Below, one piece after another: positions 24,317 through 37,201 of a DNA stretch of 64,000 nucleotides. This stretch comes from Batkoa obscura. Lineage: Eukaryota; Entomophthoromycota; Entomophthoromycetes; Entomophthorales; Batkoaceae. The notes beneath the pieces are model-generated. The model did not search any database. It was not told the DNA's origin and saw only the letters and a program-made list of their open reading frames with translations. Position 1 is the stretch's first letter, and each line of letters begins with the position of its first letter. The DNA is taken from contig JASVEC010000033.1 of the NCBI GenBank assembly GCA_030770535.1, positions 1-64,000 of the forward strand, written 5' to 3'. Position numbers and translations under genes: made by a program.

Positions 24317-25377
24317 TTGTTTGAAGGAAGAAAGACAAGTTAAATGGAATCCATGTACGATTAAAAGAAATTTGAAGATAAAAGTTTAGATACTTAGAAG
24401 AGATGATGTCGGATAATTGTAGGCAAAATTTAAAGCATTCTTAAAGTGAACTGAACCTATTTTCAATGTCAACTCCAAGTGTAAATAACGTTTTAATTGA
24501 ATTTTTTAGTGTAAATAATAATTCTGAAGCCGATTTTTTGGTTTGAAGCATTTATTTTTTTTAGTAAATTTAGAATCTTAATTGTAGCCACTTGCTAGCC
24601 ATGATTCTTCTCTAGTCACCCAAATTTTTATTTCTATATTTATGCTAGTTAATGGTGGGTTGGAGATTAACCAATAATAAAAGAAGTATTAAAACTAGTT
24701 TGGTATTAAAATAAAATAATAAAACTCAATAAATTATTAGGATTTTTAAGTATAATATTATTTTCATATCAAAGTTTATTTATTTATTTATTATATAAAC
24801 TAGTTACAATAGTGATTGATAATATAAATCATGTTGATTTTTCAAACTGTAGTTTGAGTTTTTAAATATTAAACTACAAATAGCTACATAAGCCCAATTA
24901 TAATTTATTTACAGATACTGGGTTGTAGAAAATCGCCCTTGAAGATGATATAATATAATTACACTTGATTAAATTAGAAATTACAAGCCAAACTTGAAGT
25001 TTGTACATAAATACACATATATATCACTATAGTCCACTTTAATAATAGCCATAAAAAATAATTACTATAATATAAGTGGTGTTTCTTAATGTAGTTATCT
25101 GGATAATTTAAGCATTTGAATGTTCAAAGTGCCTATTAAAGATCTTTTTACAATTATCTTAATTATATAAATATCCTAATAATTAGTAGAAACTTTAATA
25201 AAATGTGACTACTACAAAATAAGATGAAAAAATAATAGCCAATGAAATAGATTAATTTTAAACCATAGGTTTCAATTCGAAAAAGTCCATTAGTTTTATT
25301 AAGCCTAGAATAACTAAGCTTAATAAACTATCATTTTTTTAATCTTTAGACTTTACTTTTCTTTCTTTTTAAAAAGA
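24317..25377. other. Intergenic orphan / ATG15
   Basis: 1.06 kb of AT-rich sequence with no gene, RNA or repeat recognised. It ends in a pyrimidine-rich tract (TTTACTTTTCTTTCTTTTT) just before the ATG15 start. Confidence 0.45.
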
Positions 25378-26786
25378 ATGTTAATCAAGCTATTTTTAAT
25401 ATTATTAAATTTTATCAATTATTCATTAAGTTACCATGAGGAATTTAAACTAGATCAGGTATTACACCATGGAATTGAATTTCAAGATATATTCCGTAGT
25501 TTAAATATTGAAGAAAAACACATTCATGAAGACCAAAAAAGACACAACGTACCTTTTACTCATACAATAAAAAGAATACCCATGCCAATTGACAACAAAA
25601 TTAAATTTAAAAAAAATCAACAGTTTTTTACTAAAAGAATCAATCGTACCATTCCAGATGTTACAGACAAAGGAACGATTTTGAGTTTAGCTAGAATGAC
25701 TTTTAATGCTTACATTACTCCTAGTAACCCGAACTGGTTAGATTTAGGAAACGATGTAAAGGAAGTAGGGATTTATTCATCTTATGAGATTATAATAATA
25801 ACTATTAATTAGAGAGAGCCTTTTGGTTGGGAAGAGGGTGAAAATGGATTACGTGGTTATGTATTTGCTAACAAAGATAATAGTTCGATAATTGTATCAT
25901 TTAAAGGCACAAGTGCTGGATTGGTAGGTGGAGATAGTAAAACTTCTGGAAAAGATAAATTAAATGTAAAGTTGCATTTTAAATTGTTAGGAATAGTTCA
26001 TTTATTGTTTGTATAGGATAATTTATTATTTTCTTGTTGTTGTGCAAGAGTGGATCAAACTTGGTACAAAGTATGTGACTGCTTTGAAGGTGGTAATAAA
26101 TGTAATGGTCAATGCCTTGAAAAAAGTTTAGCTGCTAATAATACGGATATTTATTATTTTGCTGCCCAGGTTAGAAATCAGAATAATGCTAAATAACTGC
26201 TTATAATTTGTTTTTAGAAAATTCTTAGGAAAATCGAGGATATGTACCAAGGAGCAGATATTTGGTTAACTGGCCATTCTCTAGGTGGTGGTTTAGCTGC
26301 TTTACTTGGCTTAACTTATAATTTACCTACGGTTACTTTTCAAGCTCCTGGTGATAAAAGAGCTTTTGAAAGACTTCAATTACCAGGCATACCTGCGATT
26401 GATCCAGAAGAAGCTCATATATGGCATTTTGGTCATAATACTGACCCTATCTATATGGGAGAATGTCAGGTAATATTATTTTGCTTTATTATGATTTTAT
26501 TTAAGTGTTAATAGGGTGTATTAAGTGCATGTTATATTGGCGGATATGCTATGGAAAGGTATACACTAATTTTAACTATAATAAATAATAAACTAACTAG
26601 TTTAGTAAATGTCATACTGGAAAGATTTGCGTTTATGATACTAAAAAAGAAAGAGATTGGAGTATGGATATTTTAAAACATCGCATAGGAGTTGTTATTG
26701 AAGAAGTTATTAATTATTTTGATGATGTACCTAAATGTAAACTTGAAAATCCAGAGTGTAAAGATTGTATTAGTTGGTTGTATTAA
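25378..26786 (+). CDS. ATG15: Autophagic phospholipase/lipase Atg15
   Basis: Five or six exons, about 400 residues. The N-terminal hydrophobic segment (KLFLILLNFINYSLS) is a signal anchor that would target the enzyme through the ER and multivesicular bodies to the vacuole, where Atg15 breaks down autophagic and Cvt bodies. Diagnostic motifs: GLRGYVFANKDNSSIIVSFKG, the Cys-rich CCCARVDQTWYKVCDCFEG, the nucleophile elbow WLTGHSLGGGLAALLG, FQAPGDKRAFERLQLP, IWHFGHNTDPIYMGEC and CHTGKICVYDT. These are the Atg15 order and differ from ordinary secreted lipases. Exon 1 is probably 25378 to about 25763, ending DLGNDVKE; the intron resumes at PFGWEEGENG. The gene ends ECKDCISWLY. Confidence 0.95.
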
Positions 26787-27021
26787 GTTGGACAGGTTTA
26801 TGTTTAGATGTTTGGCTGTTTAAATAAACATTATTATTTGATATTATTAAATAAATTTTTGACAAATACATTATTAACAACGTACATAACAATGACTAGA
26901 TATCACTGAATAAACTAACAAATTAAGAGTATGGATTTTATAAAAATCAAAAATAAGCTATAAAATAAAAACTATTTAATAATACAACAGTTTGATATTT
27001 AATCAATAAATAATAAAATAA

Positions 27022-28208
27022 TTAAAGTTTATAATCGGATGATCTTCCAGACTTATCTAAATTAAAAATTAATAATATATATATTTAAAAATATAATACT
27101 TACTAGAGTGCATAAAAGAAGTTGGCCTGGTAGATCTAGAAGCTTTATGTAAATTGGCAATAGCAGAAAGGGTAGAAGCATGTCTTTCTAAAGAAAAGGT
27201 ATCAAGATCCGATCTTAATCCTTGGTAGCTTGATCTTAAATTTTGAATCTGCTCTCTTAATTGTAACGTTTCATTAGCTAATGCAAGATCATGTTTAAGA
27301 TCCATTGATTGCAAATTACTGGTAAGATTAATAACCTCAAATCTCAACCTTTGGTGTTCTAGATGCATTCTTTCTAGCATTGCTGCCGCCATTTCTTCTC
27401 CAGGAAAAGCAATTGGTCGTGGTGCTTCTAAATTATTAGAAGTATTACAGTTACGAATCTGATGCAATTCATCGACGGTATGTTTTAATTTAACATTAAG
27501 TTCTTGAAGTAAAGCTTTTAGTTGACCATTAGTATTTTCCAACTCTGTAATTCGATTTTCCTGTTTTCCTAATATAGGTTCTAGTTTAATATAGTAACAA
27601 GACTGATTGTGTTGTTCTAAATCCTTTTTTATCCCTCTCCAGCTACATCCATAACGCTGACAACTGCAGCTTATTTTTAATTGATCGCAATCCAGTATAT
27701 GCCTAATTATTTCTTCTTTCCTTATTTCCTTATTACAGTGTGGACATTTGTTCTCATTTTCCTAAATTTTAATCAGTTCAAAGTAGTACTTAAATAATTA
27801 CCTTTAATATTTCATCCTTCCCTTCACTTGTACCGCGCTTAAATTGACAATTTTCAATATGATTCAATAATAAAGAGCGCTGACATGAGTGTTCACAACC
27901 AATTTCACTATTAGGACATAAAACTTCAAGCTCATTAATCATATTTGAAATAATGGAAGGACACTCTTGTAAAATCAAATCGTTTAACGGTAGCCTATCA
28001 ATTGGACATTCTTCTTTTATGTCTAAAGCTTGATTTATACAACCCTTACAATAATAATGACTAGATATTAGTAACTGATAAGATAGACTTGAACTACTTA
28101 CTGACAAGGGGTTGTCACTGGCTCAATGTATGGCTGACAACATATACTACAAATCAAATTTTCATTTACTTTTTCCTTGTAGTTTAGTACTATTTCGTTC
28201 AAATTCAT
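27022..28208 (-). CDS. RING plus TRAF-type zinc-finger, coiled-coil protein
   Basis: Four exons, about 360 residues. It begins MNLNEIVLNYKEKVNENLIC. The RING finger is split by the first intron: ICSICCQPYIEPVTTPC, then HHYYCKGCINQAL and CPIDRLPL, giving the C3HC4 spacing. Two TRAF-type zinc fingers follow (CPNSEIGCEHSCQRSLLLNH and CSCQRYGCSWRGIKKDLEQH), then a C-terminal coiled coil rich in Leu, Glu and Gln (residues about 200-345). A short last exon ends SGRSSDYKL. The layout fits an E3 ubiquitin ligase that oligomerises through its coiled coil, but no MATH domain is seen, so it is not a true TRAF. The target is unknown. Confidence 0.85.
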
Positions 28209-28340
28209 TGCTAATTGTTTTTTAAATTAATTAAGGGTTTTATTAAACACATCATCTTTTTTTATAGTTACTGGAAATTGCTTCCATTTGCAAAAACATT
28301 AATGCAGAATTATGGTCTCTTTTTCGCATTTTGAGTAACT

Positions 28341-28377
28341 AAACTCAGGGACTTAAAAAGATATTTAGCCTGAGTTT
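28341..28377. repeat. Short hairpin sequence
   Basis: AAACTCAGG and CCTGAGTTT form a 9-bp perfect stem around a 19-nt loop. May be chance or a structured leader of the minus-strand RING gene, whose ATG is about 130 bp away. Confidence 0.45.
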
Positions 28378-29041
28378 GATGTTGAAATATTATCAAATGT
28401 AGGGAGCTTTGTACCCTATAATAGTTTCGAACATGTAGTACTATTTCTTACACTAGTGTGAGTACAAAGTTTAATTAGTGGATTTACTAAAGTTTTATTT
28501 AGTACCGTAAAGTCTCAGAACAAAATGTAATTACATTAAACTCTTGGTATGTCAAAACCAAGTCTTTTATTAGGGGTTCTTTCTATGCTCTTTAAGTCTG
28601 GTCTTAAAGTTTAAGTTAAAACTGATTATTTTTCAAAAGCCTAAATAATGTATTTTAGAACTTTATTTTAAATTTATAATATTCAAAAATGGTTGAAACT
28701 TGTACTGCGCTATATTTTAACGATAAATTTAATAATAAAAATAGCTTAATTTCGTATGGTAAATTTTTATGGTTTTATGGTGTTGAATAATACACAAACC
28801 ATTATTATAGTAACTAAAATAATATTGTTAGGATGTATAAAATTTAATAGTTAACATGTAACTTCGAAAAGACTTTATACTACTCAAAGCTAATTCTAGT
28901 TATGATCTTTATAGCTCATTTTTTTCATTTAAAATATTCAATACTTTAGAGTTGAAATTTATTATTCTATAATTTTCATTTTATTTTGTAATTTTTTTCA
29001 ACTTAAACATAAATTGACTGATTAAACTTTGAAATAAACTA

Positions 29042-29145
29042 TATGGGGCTGTTTTTTTTGATTTCATTATTTTTCCGTTTTTTAAGCACTATTTGAGTGG
29101 AAAATTTGTTAGTAAAATTCTTAAACACAAAAATACATCCTCATA
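29042..29145 (+). mobile_element. MITE copy (29.0 kb)
   Basis: Forward full-length copy, TATGGGGCTGTTTTTTTTG to AATACATCCTCATA, central AAGCACTATTTGAGTGGAAA. Near consensus, about 490 bp upstream of eL21. Confidence 0.88.
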
Positions 29146-29631
29146 TTTTAAAGTCAGGCTACTAATGGGATTTTACATTGATTTGGTATACTTATCATAA
29201 AGCAAGGATAGTATTTTAGAAAAATCGAAAATAAAAATATAGATCATTTAAGTATCAATATTGCTTGTTAGATATTGTAATTATTGATATGAACTCAACT
29301 CCAATAAAATAATTTCTATATTTAAGCAAGTGCAAAAACTTATGGGACAAATTGAGTAAAAGTAAATTTTTTTCAAACCCCTGTTTAATTGGTAGAAAAT
29401 CGAATTTTTTTAAAAAGTTTTTATTGGTACAAATTTATTAGTAGAAAGCTCTCTTCTACTTTTAGTAAACAGGACACCCTGCCTTTAACTATTACATAAA
29501 AGTTATCAGGTGCGTTATCAGAATTATTTACAAGCTCAATTAGTACATCTTAATCGAGACGTCAATTTTAAACTAAAATGATAAACATATTCAATCGTTA
29601 AAAGCTGAAATTTAACCTATTAAATATAGAA

Positions 29632-30262
29632 ATGCCTCACTCATTCGGTATCCGTGGTCGTACTCGTTCTATGTTCTCCCGTAATTTCAGGGAGAAGGGT
29701 GTTATCGCTCTTTCAACTTATCTCAAAACCTATAATGTTGGAGATATCGTTGATATCGTAGCTAACGGTGCTGTCCAAAAGGGTATGCCACACAAATACT
29801 ACCATGGGTAAAATTAAATTATAAAATATTTTAAAAAGTGTCTAATATCAACTTTAGTAAAACTGGTATCATCTACAACGTTACCAAATCAGCTGTTGGT
29901 ATCATCATCAACAAACGTGTAGGTAACCGTTATATGGAAAAACGTATTAACGTACGTATTGAGCACATCAAGCACTCCAAGTGCCGTGAAGATTTCTTAA
30001 ACCGTGTTAAGGAAAACGCTGCCAAGAAAGCCGAAGCTAAGGCTAATGGAAGTAGGTTTTTTATTTATTTATTTATTTTTGAATAGACTAATATTTTTAG
30101 CTTTTGTTCTCCTCAAACGTCTTCCAGAAGCCCCACGTGAAGCCCGTACCGTTTCTCTCAAGGCCAATGCTCCAATCACCGTTACCCCAACTCCTTATGA
30201 GAGTAATTTTATTTATTAATTAATTATGAATTTAACTAACATTCTATTTAGCTCTTATCTAA
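29632..30262 (+). CDS. RPL21: 60S ribosomal protein eL21
   Basis: Four exons, about 158 residues. Exon 1 encodes [20 protein letters not shown] and [11 protein letters not shown]; exon 2 [20 protein letters not shown] and [19 protein letters not shown]; exon 3 [20 protein letters not shown]; a tiny last exon completes PYETLI, matching the PYETFI end of yeast Rpl21. The final exon codes only three residues after a 47-nt intron. Codon choice is much richer in C-ending codons than the surrounding genes, typical of ribosomal proteins. Located in the large subunit near the 5S rRNA and the P-site side of the central protuberance. Confidence 0.95.
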
Positions 30263-30987
30263 GCAATACATACTGTTATTGGGTGACTAAAACTAATAAA
30301 TTTAAAATAATTTATACATTGATGTGAAATAGACTCTTATACGTATTTTATGCATATTAACAATTTATTGAATGTCGATATTTATACAGGTAAGATTGGT
30401 CATGTTCATATCGAATGAATTTTTTGTTGCTGTATTCTATCTCTTTGTCAAATACATTTGTAAAAAGGGCTATTTCAATATTTGGATTATTTGAATCAGG
30501 CGCTATTCTGTAATACAACACGATTAAATTTTTTTAGGTCAAGATTAACCGTCAAGTTTGTATCTACTTTGACAAGATTTAATTGATTATTGAAATGTTT
30601 GCTTTTTTCAAAGCATTTCTTATTAGCATTGATTTATAATAACGATAAATAAAATACATGGAAATTGCCTTATATCGTATGGCATTATTCAATTATAATT
30701 ATCTAGTTTAAATGAATAAAATTGCCTTAATTTAAGTATCATATGTTCTTTTTATATTAAATATCTTTAAATTATTTATATAATAAATAGTTTTACAGTT
30801 TTAAAATATATAATAAGCATTTAAACAATTCTAAGTAGTTCAAAAGTATACTTTACATTAGATTAAACAGTTTACTTTTGACATTTAAATAAAATAGATT
30901 TCAATCTTTCAATCAATTTATACTCAAGCAAGTTATAAGTACACTAATTAGTGTTAGGGTGCTAGTAATAATTTTAAAAATATAACA

Positions 30988-31089
30988 TATGGGGGTGTTT
31001 TTTTGTGTTTAAGAATTTTACTAACAATCTTTCCACTTAAATAGCACTTAAGGATGGAAGAAGTGATGAAACTAAAAAAAATCCCTATA
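30988..31089 (-). mobile_element. MITE copy (31.0 kb)
   Basis: Reverse copy, TATGGGGGTGTTTTTTTGTG to AAAAATCCCTATA, interior CCACTTAAATAGCACTTAAG. Confidence 0.86.
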
Positions 31090-31352
31090 CGTCAATGAAA
31101 TATCATTGTTATGCTTAGATAAATAGTTTCGAAAATGATATAGAAAATTCCTCCTTAAACCATAGCCCATTTGACTGAATTTGAAGTTTAAAATTCATTC
31201 GATTATCAGCTCATAATATATTATAAAATTACGTGTAAATTTTATGCTTTTTCATTACAATATTCTTTTTAAATTGATGAGTAATATTGTTTACATGGCT
31301 TGTAAATTAACATTCTTTATAACTATTCCCATTTTTTAATTTAAATAGATTA

Positions 31353-31454
31353 TATGGGGGTGTTTTTTTGGTTTCATTACTTTTCTATTTTTTAAGTACT
31401 ATTCGAGTGAAAAGATTGTTAGTAAAATTTTAAACAAAAAAATATATCCCTATA
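31353..31454 (+). mobile_element. MITE copy (31.4 kb)
   Basis: Forward copy, TATGGGGGTGTTTTTTTGG to AATATATCCCTATA. It and the copy 264 bp upstream face each other as an inverted pair. Confidence 0.87.
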
Positions 31455-31742
31455 TAGTTTGAAATGTAAGTTTAAATCAGGATTTGTTAATTATTTCACT
31501 AGAAAAATAATAAATATTAGGTTTAATTATACCTGAAGTTTATTACTTGATTATATGATAAATAAGAATTCAAAACTAAATAAAAGATAAGATGAAAGAT
31601 ATTAAAAACCTTGCTTATGATATAGGTGGGATGATTAAAGTCACATGATGATCTAGACGTGTTACATTAATCAATCTTTGTAAATAATTTAAAAGAATAA
31701 AAGGTTTAAAATAAAGATGTTAAATAAGCTCCATTACGCGTA

Positions 31743-32904
31743 TTAAAGTTTGATTACAATACTAAATAATAAGTAATATTCATTAAACAACTAAAAATAA
31801 AACTTACCAGTCATTATCAGTTCCATTTGATTGTCTTGATAAATCAAAGTCTTCTGCAGATATCATACAAAAGTGTGCTGAGGCTGCTGGATCCCTATAG
31901 ATAAAACTATCTGTTTCTGGCTCATATCCAATTAAAACAATAAAGTGTCCGACATACTCTCTCCTTCTAAGTTTAATATTCATTTTACATGGTGTAAAAC
32001 AAAACATTTCTTGAACCCATCCCCACCTTCCTGTATCCTTTTGTTGCTCACAGTGACTGCATTTTAATAGCTCTGCATTTACTAAAGCAATAATAGCAAA
32101 CTTTCGGTGAACCAAAAATCGTTTATAATCTTCTATTGGAAATAACCTAAAATTAATTATTAAATATCGTTATGCTTAAATAGTTTTTTGTATCATTTGC
32201 TTTATCTAACTACAAAAAGTCATAAACACTATAACATGTGTATAAATTGCATTTTATCTACTTACATCCTTAAAATTGAAATGTTATATCTATTTGCTAA
32301 ATTAAACATTTGATTCACTCTGGCCAATTCGGTTGCAGAAGTATTTTTATAAAATGGCTCATCATTCAAATGATCTGGATTCGCTCCTAAAAATGTTGTA
32401 TAGTATGTAAAATCGCACCAACTAGCATGATGAGCTAATAAATAACATAAATCTATTGTCCAAACATTTTCACTTGCTACTTCGTTTGCTAATTCGGGTA
32501 ATGTAACAGTATACCCCCCTAAAGCTCTAATAAGATATTAATAATTTATTCAATTGTTACTCATTATGTTCTTACCTCAATACCATCCCAACACATGCAA
32601 GACCTTTATCAAATTTTAAGTTATGTATTTTTTAAAGATAAATCTGTTATTTACCACAATCCCAATTATGTTCCTAAAATAAAATAATTAACATTTTGTT
32701 TTGATGATCAATAATGCTGTTTTAAAACTGTAAAGATTTAACAAGTACATTTAATTCAATTTACAATTAGCTTTTTTCTTTCAATTTTGTTTACTACTAT
32801 ATATAGTATTAAAAGCCAACACAATGAAGTAAAATTTTACCTGCATCAAATGTGGCACTGAACTTCTTCCCAGTTTACCTTCTTCAGCAAAACTAATAGG
32901 ACGC
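31743..32904 (-). CDS. GUCD1: GUCD1-family (guanylyl cyclase domain-containing 1) protein
   Basis: Spliced gene for about 240 residues. HNWDCGLACVGMVLRALGG is the cysteine-protease-like signature of the GUCD1/PF09778 family (Cys followed by later His and Asp). It is followed by WTIDLCYLLAHHASWCDFTYY, then VGHFIVLIGYEP (His) and FIYRDPAAS (Asp), which complete a papain-like triad, and finally SNGTDND in place of the family's GTDED. Despite the name these proteins look like C39-type peptidases; the real activity is not settled. Start chosen at MRPISFAEEGKL. An equally in-frame upstream exon (33240-33265, MKPIFYDD) can splice in through a 349-nt intron, so the N-terminus is uncertain. Confidence 0.85.
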
Positions 32905-35241
32905 ATCACAATTTAATTATCGAACAAACAAAAGTTGAAAAAAATCAATAAAATCGCGGATTTTATTTTTAAAAATAAGTTAAGCTCTTAAGTTTTGGCA
33001 CAACTTTTTCTTAAATTGGAAGATCAGCAGCCTGATTTAAAACCACCCTTTTCACTTAATCATTCGATTTGTTTCATTCTATTTTTTAACTTATAAAAAA
33101 ATCTTTGCTTATTATAGCAATCTGGCTAAAATAAAACTAGTCAATAAAAAATAAACATTTCATTGATTCATTATACACATTAAAATAATGCTATTTTGTT
33201 ATAATTTATCACCTTATTGCATTTCAATATAAAACTTACCTATCATCATAAAATATAGGTTTCATTAATTGTCATTTTAAGTGTTGGTGAAGATTTCAAA
33301 TTCTATTAATTTTTAAAACTACACCCCACCTTACTTTAAAAATGTAAAAGGTAATTATGAAAACACTTGGCATTCGTTACCTCAAAATTCATAAATAAAT
33401 AGTTAGGTTGAAACAGAGTTACAGCAGGCGTAACTTTTATCACCTGTAATTTTTTTTAAGGATAAGATTTTACTTAAATCAAGCTAAAGCCTAATAAACA
33501 AATAGTTGGCTCTAGAAATTACCATAGCTAAGGTCGTAATAGAGCTGCACCACATGTATTGTAAGTATAGATAATATCAAATTCATCAAATACTTATCAT
33601 AAAAAACCATTAAGTAATTTTAAATGTTTTATAATAACTTTATTGTAAGCTATAAAAAATATTATAGCTGCATAAATTTAACTTGAATTTAATTAACAAT
33701 TGTTGTATAAGTGACATCTACAAACTGTTATTTAGTTGAAGTTAAATTAATCAACGATTAGAATGAAAGACTTTAAATGATTTTTCTTGCCTAGAATCTT
33801 ACAAGAAAAGCTACTTATATTAAACATCTATCAAAAATGTAAGTGCTTATAGTGCACCTTTCATATCAATCATCTTCTACTCTTCGTGTCATATTCTCAC
33901 ATTAATGATTTTTATCCATAAATAAAAACATTTGAGAGTCTATAGGTTCCTTCATGAGTTTTTTCTAAAAATTTACATTAAAGTAAATTCTCTGTTTTAC
34001 TGTTGTAATAAAATAAATCTATCACTTGTTAGATTACGGTATTATAAAATGTCAATGATTTATGTATATTAATAAATCGGATTTTATTAAGTAAATTTAA
34101 TTTATTCAGTTAGCACTTATTAATATTAATGTATCCTAAATACATGGAATAGTTAAAGTTGTAACTTTATTTAGACATTTTCAATTATTATCGTACTGCT
34201 TTATAATAATTCATTTATTGAAAATGATATATTAAACTTGAAATTAAATACAAATTTAAAGGTGTATTAGTTTGTTATGATTATTTGAATTCTTAATAAG
34301 ATAAAAGATACTTTTATAATTGTTCAGATATTGACTACCTTTATATCTCTATATCATTAATTTTTATAATAAAATAAACAACAGTTTTGTACTTTCTCGA
34401 TATTATTTTATAATTACAAGTTTAAACCAACCTTATGCTAAAAATATAATTTATAATAACTAATTCACTTATTAAAATCAAAGTATACTAAATTATCCTT
34501 TATTTTAAATAGAGGTTTTAAACTACTCATACTACAAGTTTAATACTATGAGCATAATACCAGGGCCTATATTTGCAGCTTTTTCAATGTTGTATTTATA
34601 ACTAAAATGTTAATAATCTCAAAGGTTTTATAGGGTTGATGGGATATTTATAAAGCTTTAGAAAGTAGCTATAGTTTTAAATATAAAAACTCAATCGCCT
34701 CAAGAATTAGCAGAAATTTCATTACTTGTTTATGGAGTATATATATACTTCAAACTTATTTTTACTATAACTATAACTGTTCAAATTTATCATTAGCACA
34801 TCATTAGCACATCATCAACCCTATAATAAAATGATATGAAAATAGTTTAATTTTTCTATAAAATTTTGGACCGCTATGTTACTTGTTTTGAGTTTAAAAA
34901 GGGGAGGGTAATTTATGCCGATTGATAACTCATATTGTCATATGTATTAACTCTGTGACGTTTAACTACTAATTGATAATTACTATATGAGGATGTATTT
35001 TTATGTTTAAGAATTTACTAACAATTTTTCCACTCAAATAGCGTTTAAAAATGGAAAAAGTAATGAAGCCAAAAAAAACACTCCCATATCAAAGTATTTA
35101 TCACTCAGAAATCTAAATGAAGAGTTGATTGGTTGAAAAAAACTGCACTCGAGTTTAAAGAAATAACTAAAGAAATAAGATTAAACATTTTCATAAATTT
35201 TTTATAAAATCTCAATTGATAAAAACAAAGGGTAGTAAAAG
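32905..35241. other. Long intergenic region upstream of ELL
   Basis: 2.3 kb without a convincing gene. It may contain the alternative first exon of GUCD1 at 33240-33265. Otherwise AT-rich, with one MITE at 34986-35088 near the ELL start. Confidence 0.5.
34986..35088 (-). mobile_element. MITE copy upstream of ELL
   Basis: Reverse copy, TATGAGGATGTATTTTTATG to ACACTCCCATA. Its right end lies 153 bp before the ELL start codon, inside the presumed promoter. Confidence 0.88.
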
Positions 35242-36661
35242 ATGGAACAGTATGTTGCAAGGGTAACTAAAGAAAGTAATAGAGAAAAGGAAAAGGAGCG
35301 TTATAAATTAATAATACCCGAAAAATTACTTGATGATATAAGAAATGATGGCAAAACAGCGAAATTAAATGAAGCTAATTTAGAGTTTATGGTAGATAAT
35401 ATAGTCTATAAAATTCAACGTCGTAGACCAGTAAAAAACAGTAACTTATTTATTCATGGTAATAATGAAGTGGCATTTTATAAACCAGAATTACCAACTT
35501 ATATTGTTCGTCAAGATTTAGTTGTAAGAAATCCCAATAATAATAATAAAAGGACAAAACATAATAATTTATCGGTGACTGCCCATGGTATAAGTCATAA
35601 TAATCAACCAATAATTATCCATGATACAAATCAAAGGTCTAGATTAAGAAGAGAGCCAAGTCCATCTATTGAAGAGGAATTAGAGGATTTCAGGCGAAAA
35701 GTTATTCATAGTTTAGCACTTACACCAGCTACCATTGATACTTTAGTTGAAAGTATACCTATACCAAGACAAAGACTCAAATCTATCTTGAATGAAGTTG
35801 CAAGAAAACAAAATAATGTATGGCTATTAAAAGATGAATATTATAGACAAGTAGATGTTATTAATTGGTTTAATTATTCGCCTTCAGATAGAAAAATGGC
35901 AGCTACGAATTGCTTTAGTGCTCTTGGAGAACAAGCCATTATACCAAATTCTGAATATTTTAAGCATCTAACTTGTTTTTTGCATGGTACAGGTGAAACT
36001 CAAGAGGCTTTAAGTACAAATAGGACAATGTATAATACCAATGATGAAACTTCAATTAATAGTCGACAAATTGAAACTAACATCCCAAGGAATAGACCAT
36101 TTTCAGCTCATAGTCCTATTTATGAGCCTCAGGCTTCTATTATAAATGAAAACATCAATATTAATACTGAGCTAGGAGTTGAAGAAAGTATAATGTCAGT
36201 CAAAGATTATATAAAGAATAATAAACAGAATATCAATATTAATAACACTAACGAGAATGGAACAAGAGCCAAAGATGTTGAAGTTGCTCCTTCACCAGTT
36301 AATCATTCAACTCCAAAGTTAAACAAGAGCTTCATTGATAAAGAAGAATTGAAGAGGGATTTTGATAGATTGCATTTTGAACATATTGAATTATATAAAA
36401 GCATTATGCAAATTAAGTGGCAGATTCAAGAAGAGCTTGCATTGTTGAAATATTTACCTTCTTTTGACGAAAAAAATGAATTTATATACAACAATCAAAA
36501 GTTGAATCAAATTAATTTAGATGCATTATTTGAATTGATTAAGGAGTATAAAAGAAAACATCAGGAGATTCGGGCTTTGCCGCTTGATCTTTTAAAGTAA
36601 GTTTTCTAGTATTTAATATACTATTTTTATGATGTTAACAATTTATTTTAGGGAAGATTAA
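35242..36661 (+). CDS. ELL: RNA polymerase II elongation factor ELL
   Basis: 454 residues. The central part LEDFRRKVIHSLALTPATID to NVWLLKDEYYRQVDVINWFN is the helical ELL segment found in animal ELL proteins (compare TLKDYVYKDVQKDWPGYSEG) and is followed by YSPSDRKM. The C-terminal DKEELKRDFDRLHFEHIELY begins the occludin/ELL coiled-coil domain. ELL works in the super elongation complex to suppress polymerase pausing. The long open frame appears to stop after DLLK, but this stop overlaps a donor (AAAGTAAGT); a 55-nt intron (36597-36651) ends in TTTTAG, after which the protein finishes with E-D and TAA. A decayed copy lies at 4.4-6.0 kb. The linker (residues 260-360) is Asn-rich. Confidence 0.88.
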
Positions 36662-37201
36662 ATGAAACCTTTCAAACTTAATAGATAAAATTATTTAAGT
36701 AATATCAAATAAAATAAATAAGCAAAATTAAATAAAAATAGTGCAAAATTTGAATCAGTATTTTTTAAGTATGAATGTTCATAAATTTTAAAGGGTAGAA
36801 AAATGATTAATGTGCTTTTTGTAAGTTTTATACAATATATTAATATAGTTAGATTGCTTATAATATTTTGTTGGAAAAGGACAAATTAGTGGATTTAAAT
36901 GAATTATTTTAGTTATATTTTTTGAATGGATATTTGTCTAAATTTTTGTGAAAGTTGTTAATAATTGAACCTAAAGTATATTGGGATGTATTTTTTTATT
37001 TAAGAATTTTACTAACAATCTTTCTGCTTAGATAGCACTTAAAAGATAGAAAAAGTGATGAAATCAAAAAAACATCACTATATTCTTTTATAATTAGATG
37101 TACCAATAAGTATTGATTTAAAATAAAAAATATTACAATCCAATACAGACGTAGCTATTATGAATTCAAATATTATGTTTATAAATTTATTTACCAATGA
37201 C
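36662..37201. other. Convergent intergenic region with a MITE
   Basis: 540 bp between the ELL and F-box gene 3' ends; the MITE at 36979-37082 occupies the part nearer the F-box gene. Confidence 0.5.
36979..37082 (-). mobile_element. MITE copy (37.0 kb)
   Basis: Reverse copy, TATTGGGATGTATTTTTTTA to AACATCACTATA. Both ends have substitutions, so older than average. Confidence 0.83.

Larger units (their letters stand above)
28209..29631. other. Divergent intergenic region with a MITE and a hairpin
   Basis: 1.4 kb between the RING gene and the eL21 gene. It holds a MITE (29042-29145) and a 9-bp perfect inverted repeat at 28341-28377. The last stretch before the eL21 ATG is AT-rich. Confidence 0.5.
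30263..31742. other. Convergent intergenic region with two MITEs
   Basis: 1.5 kb between the eL21 and GUCD1 3' ends, with MITEs at 30988-31089 and 31353-31454 pointing in opposite orientations. No gene seen. Confidence 0.5.
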
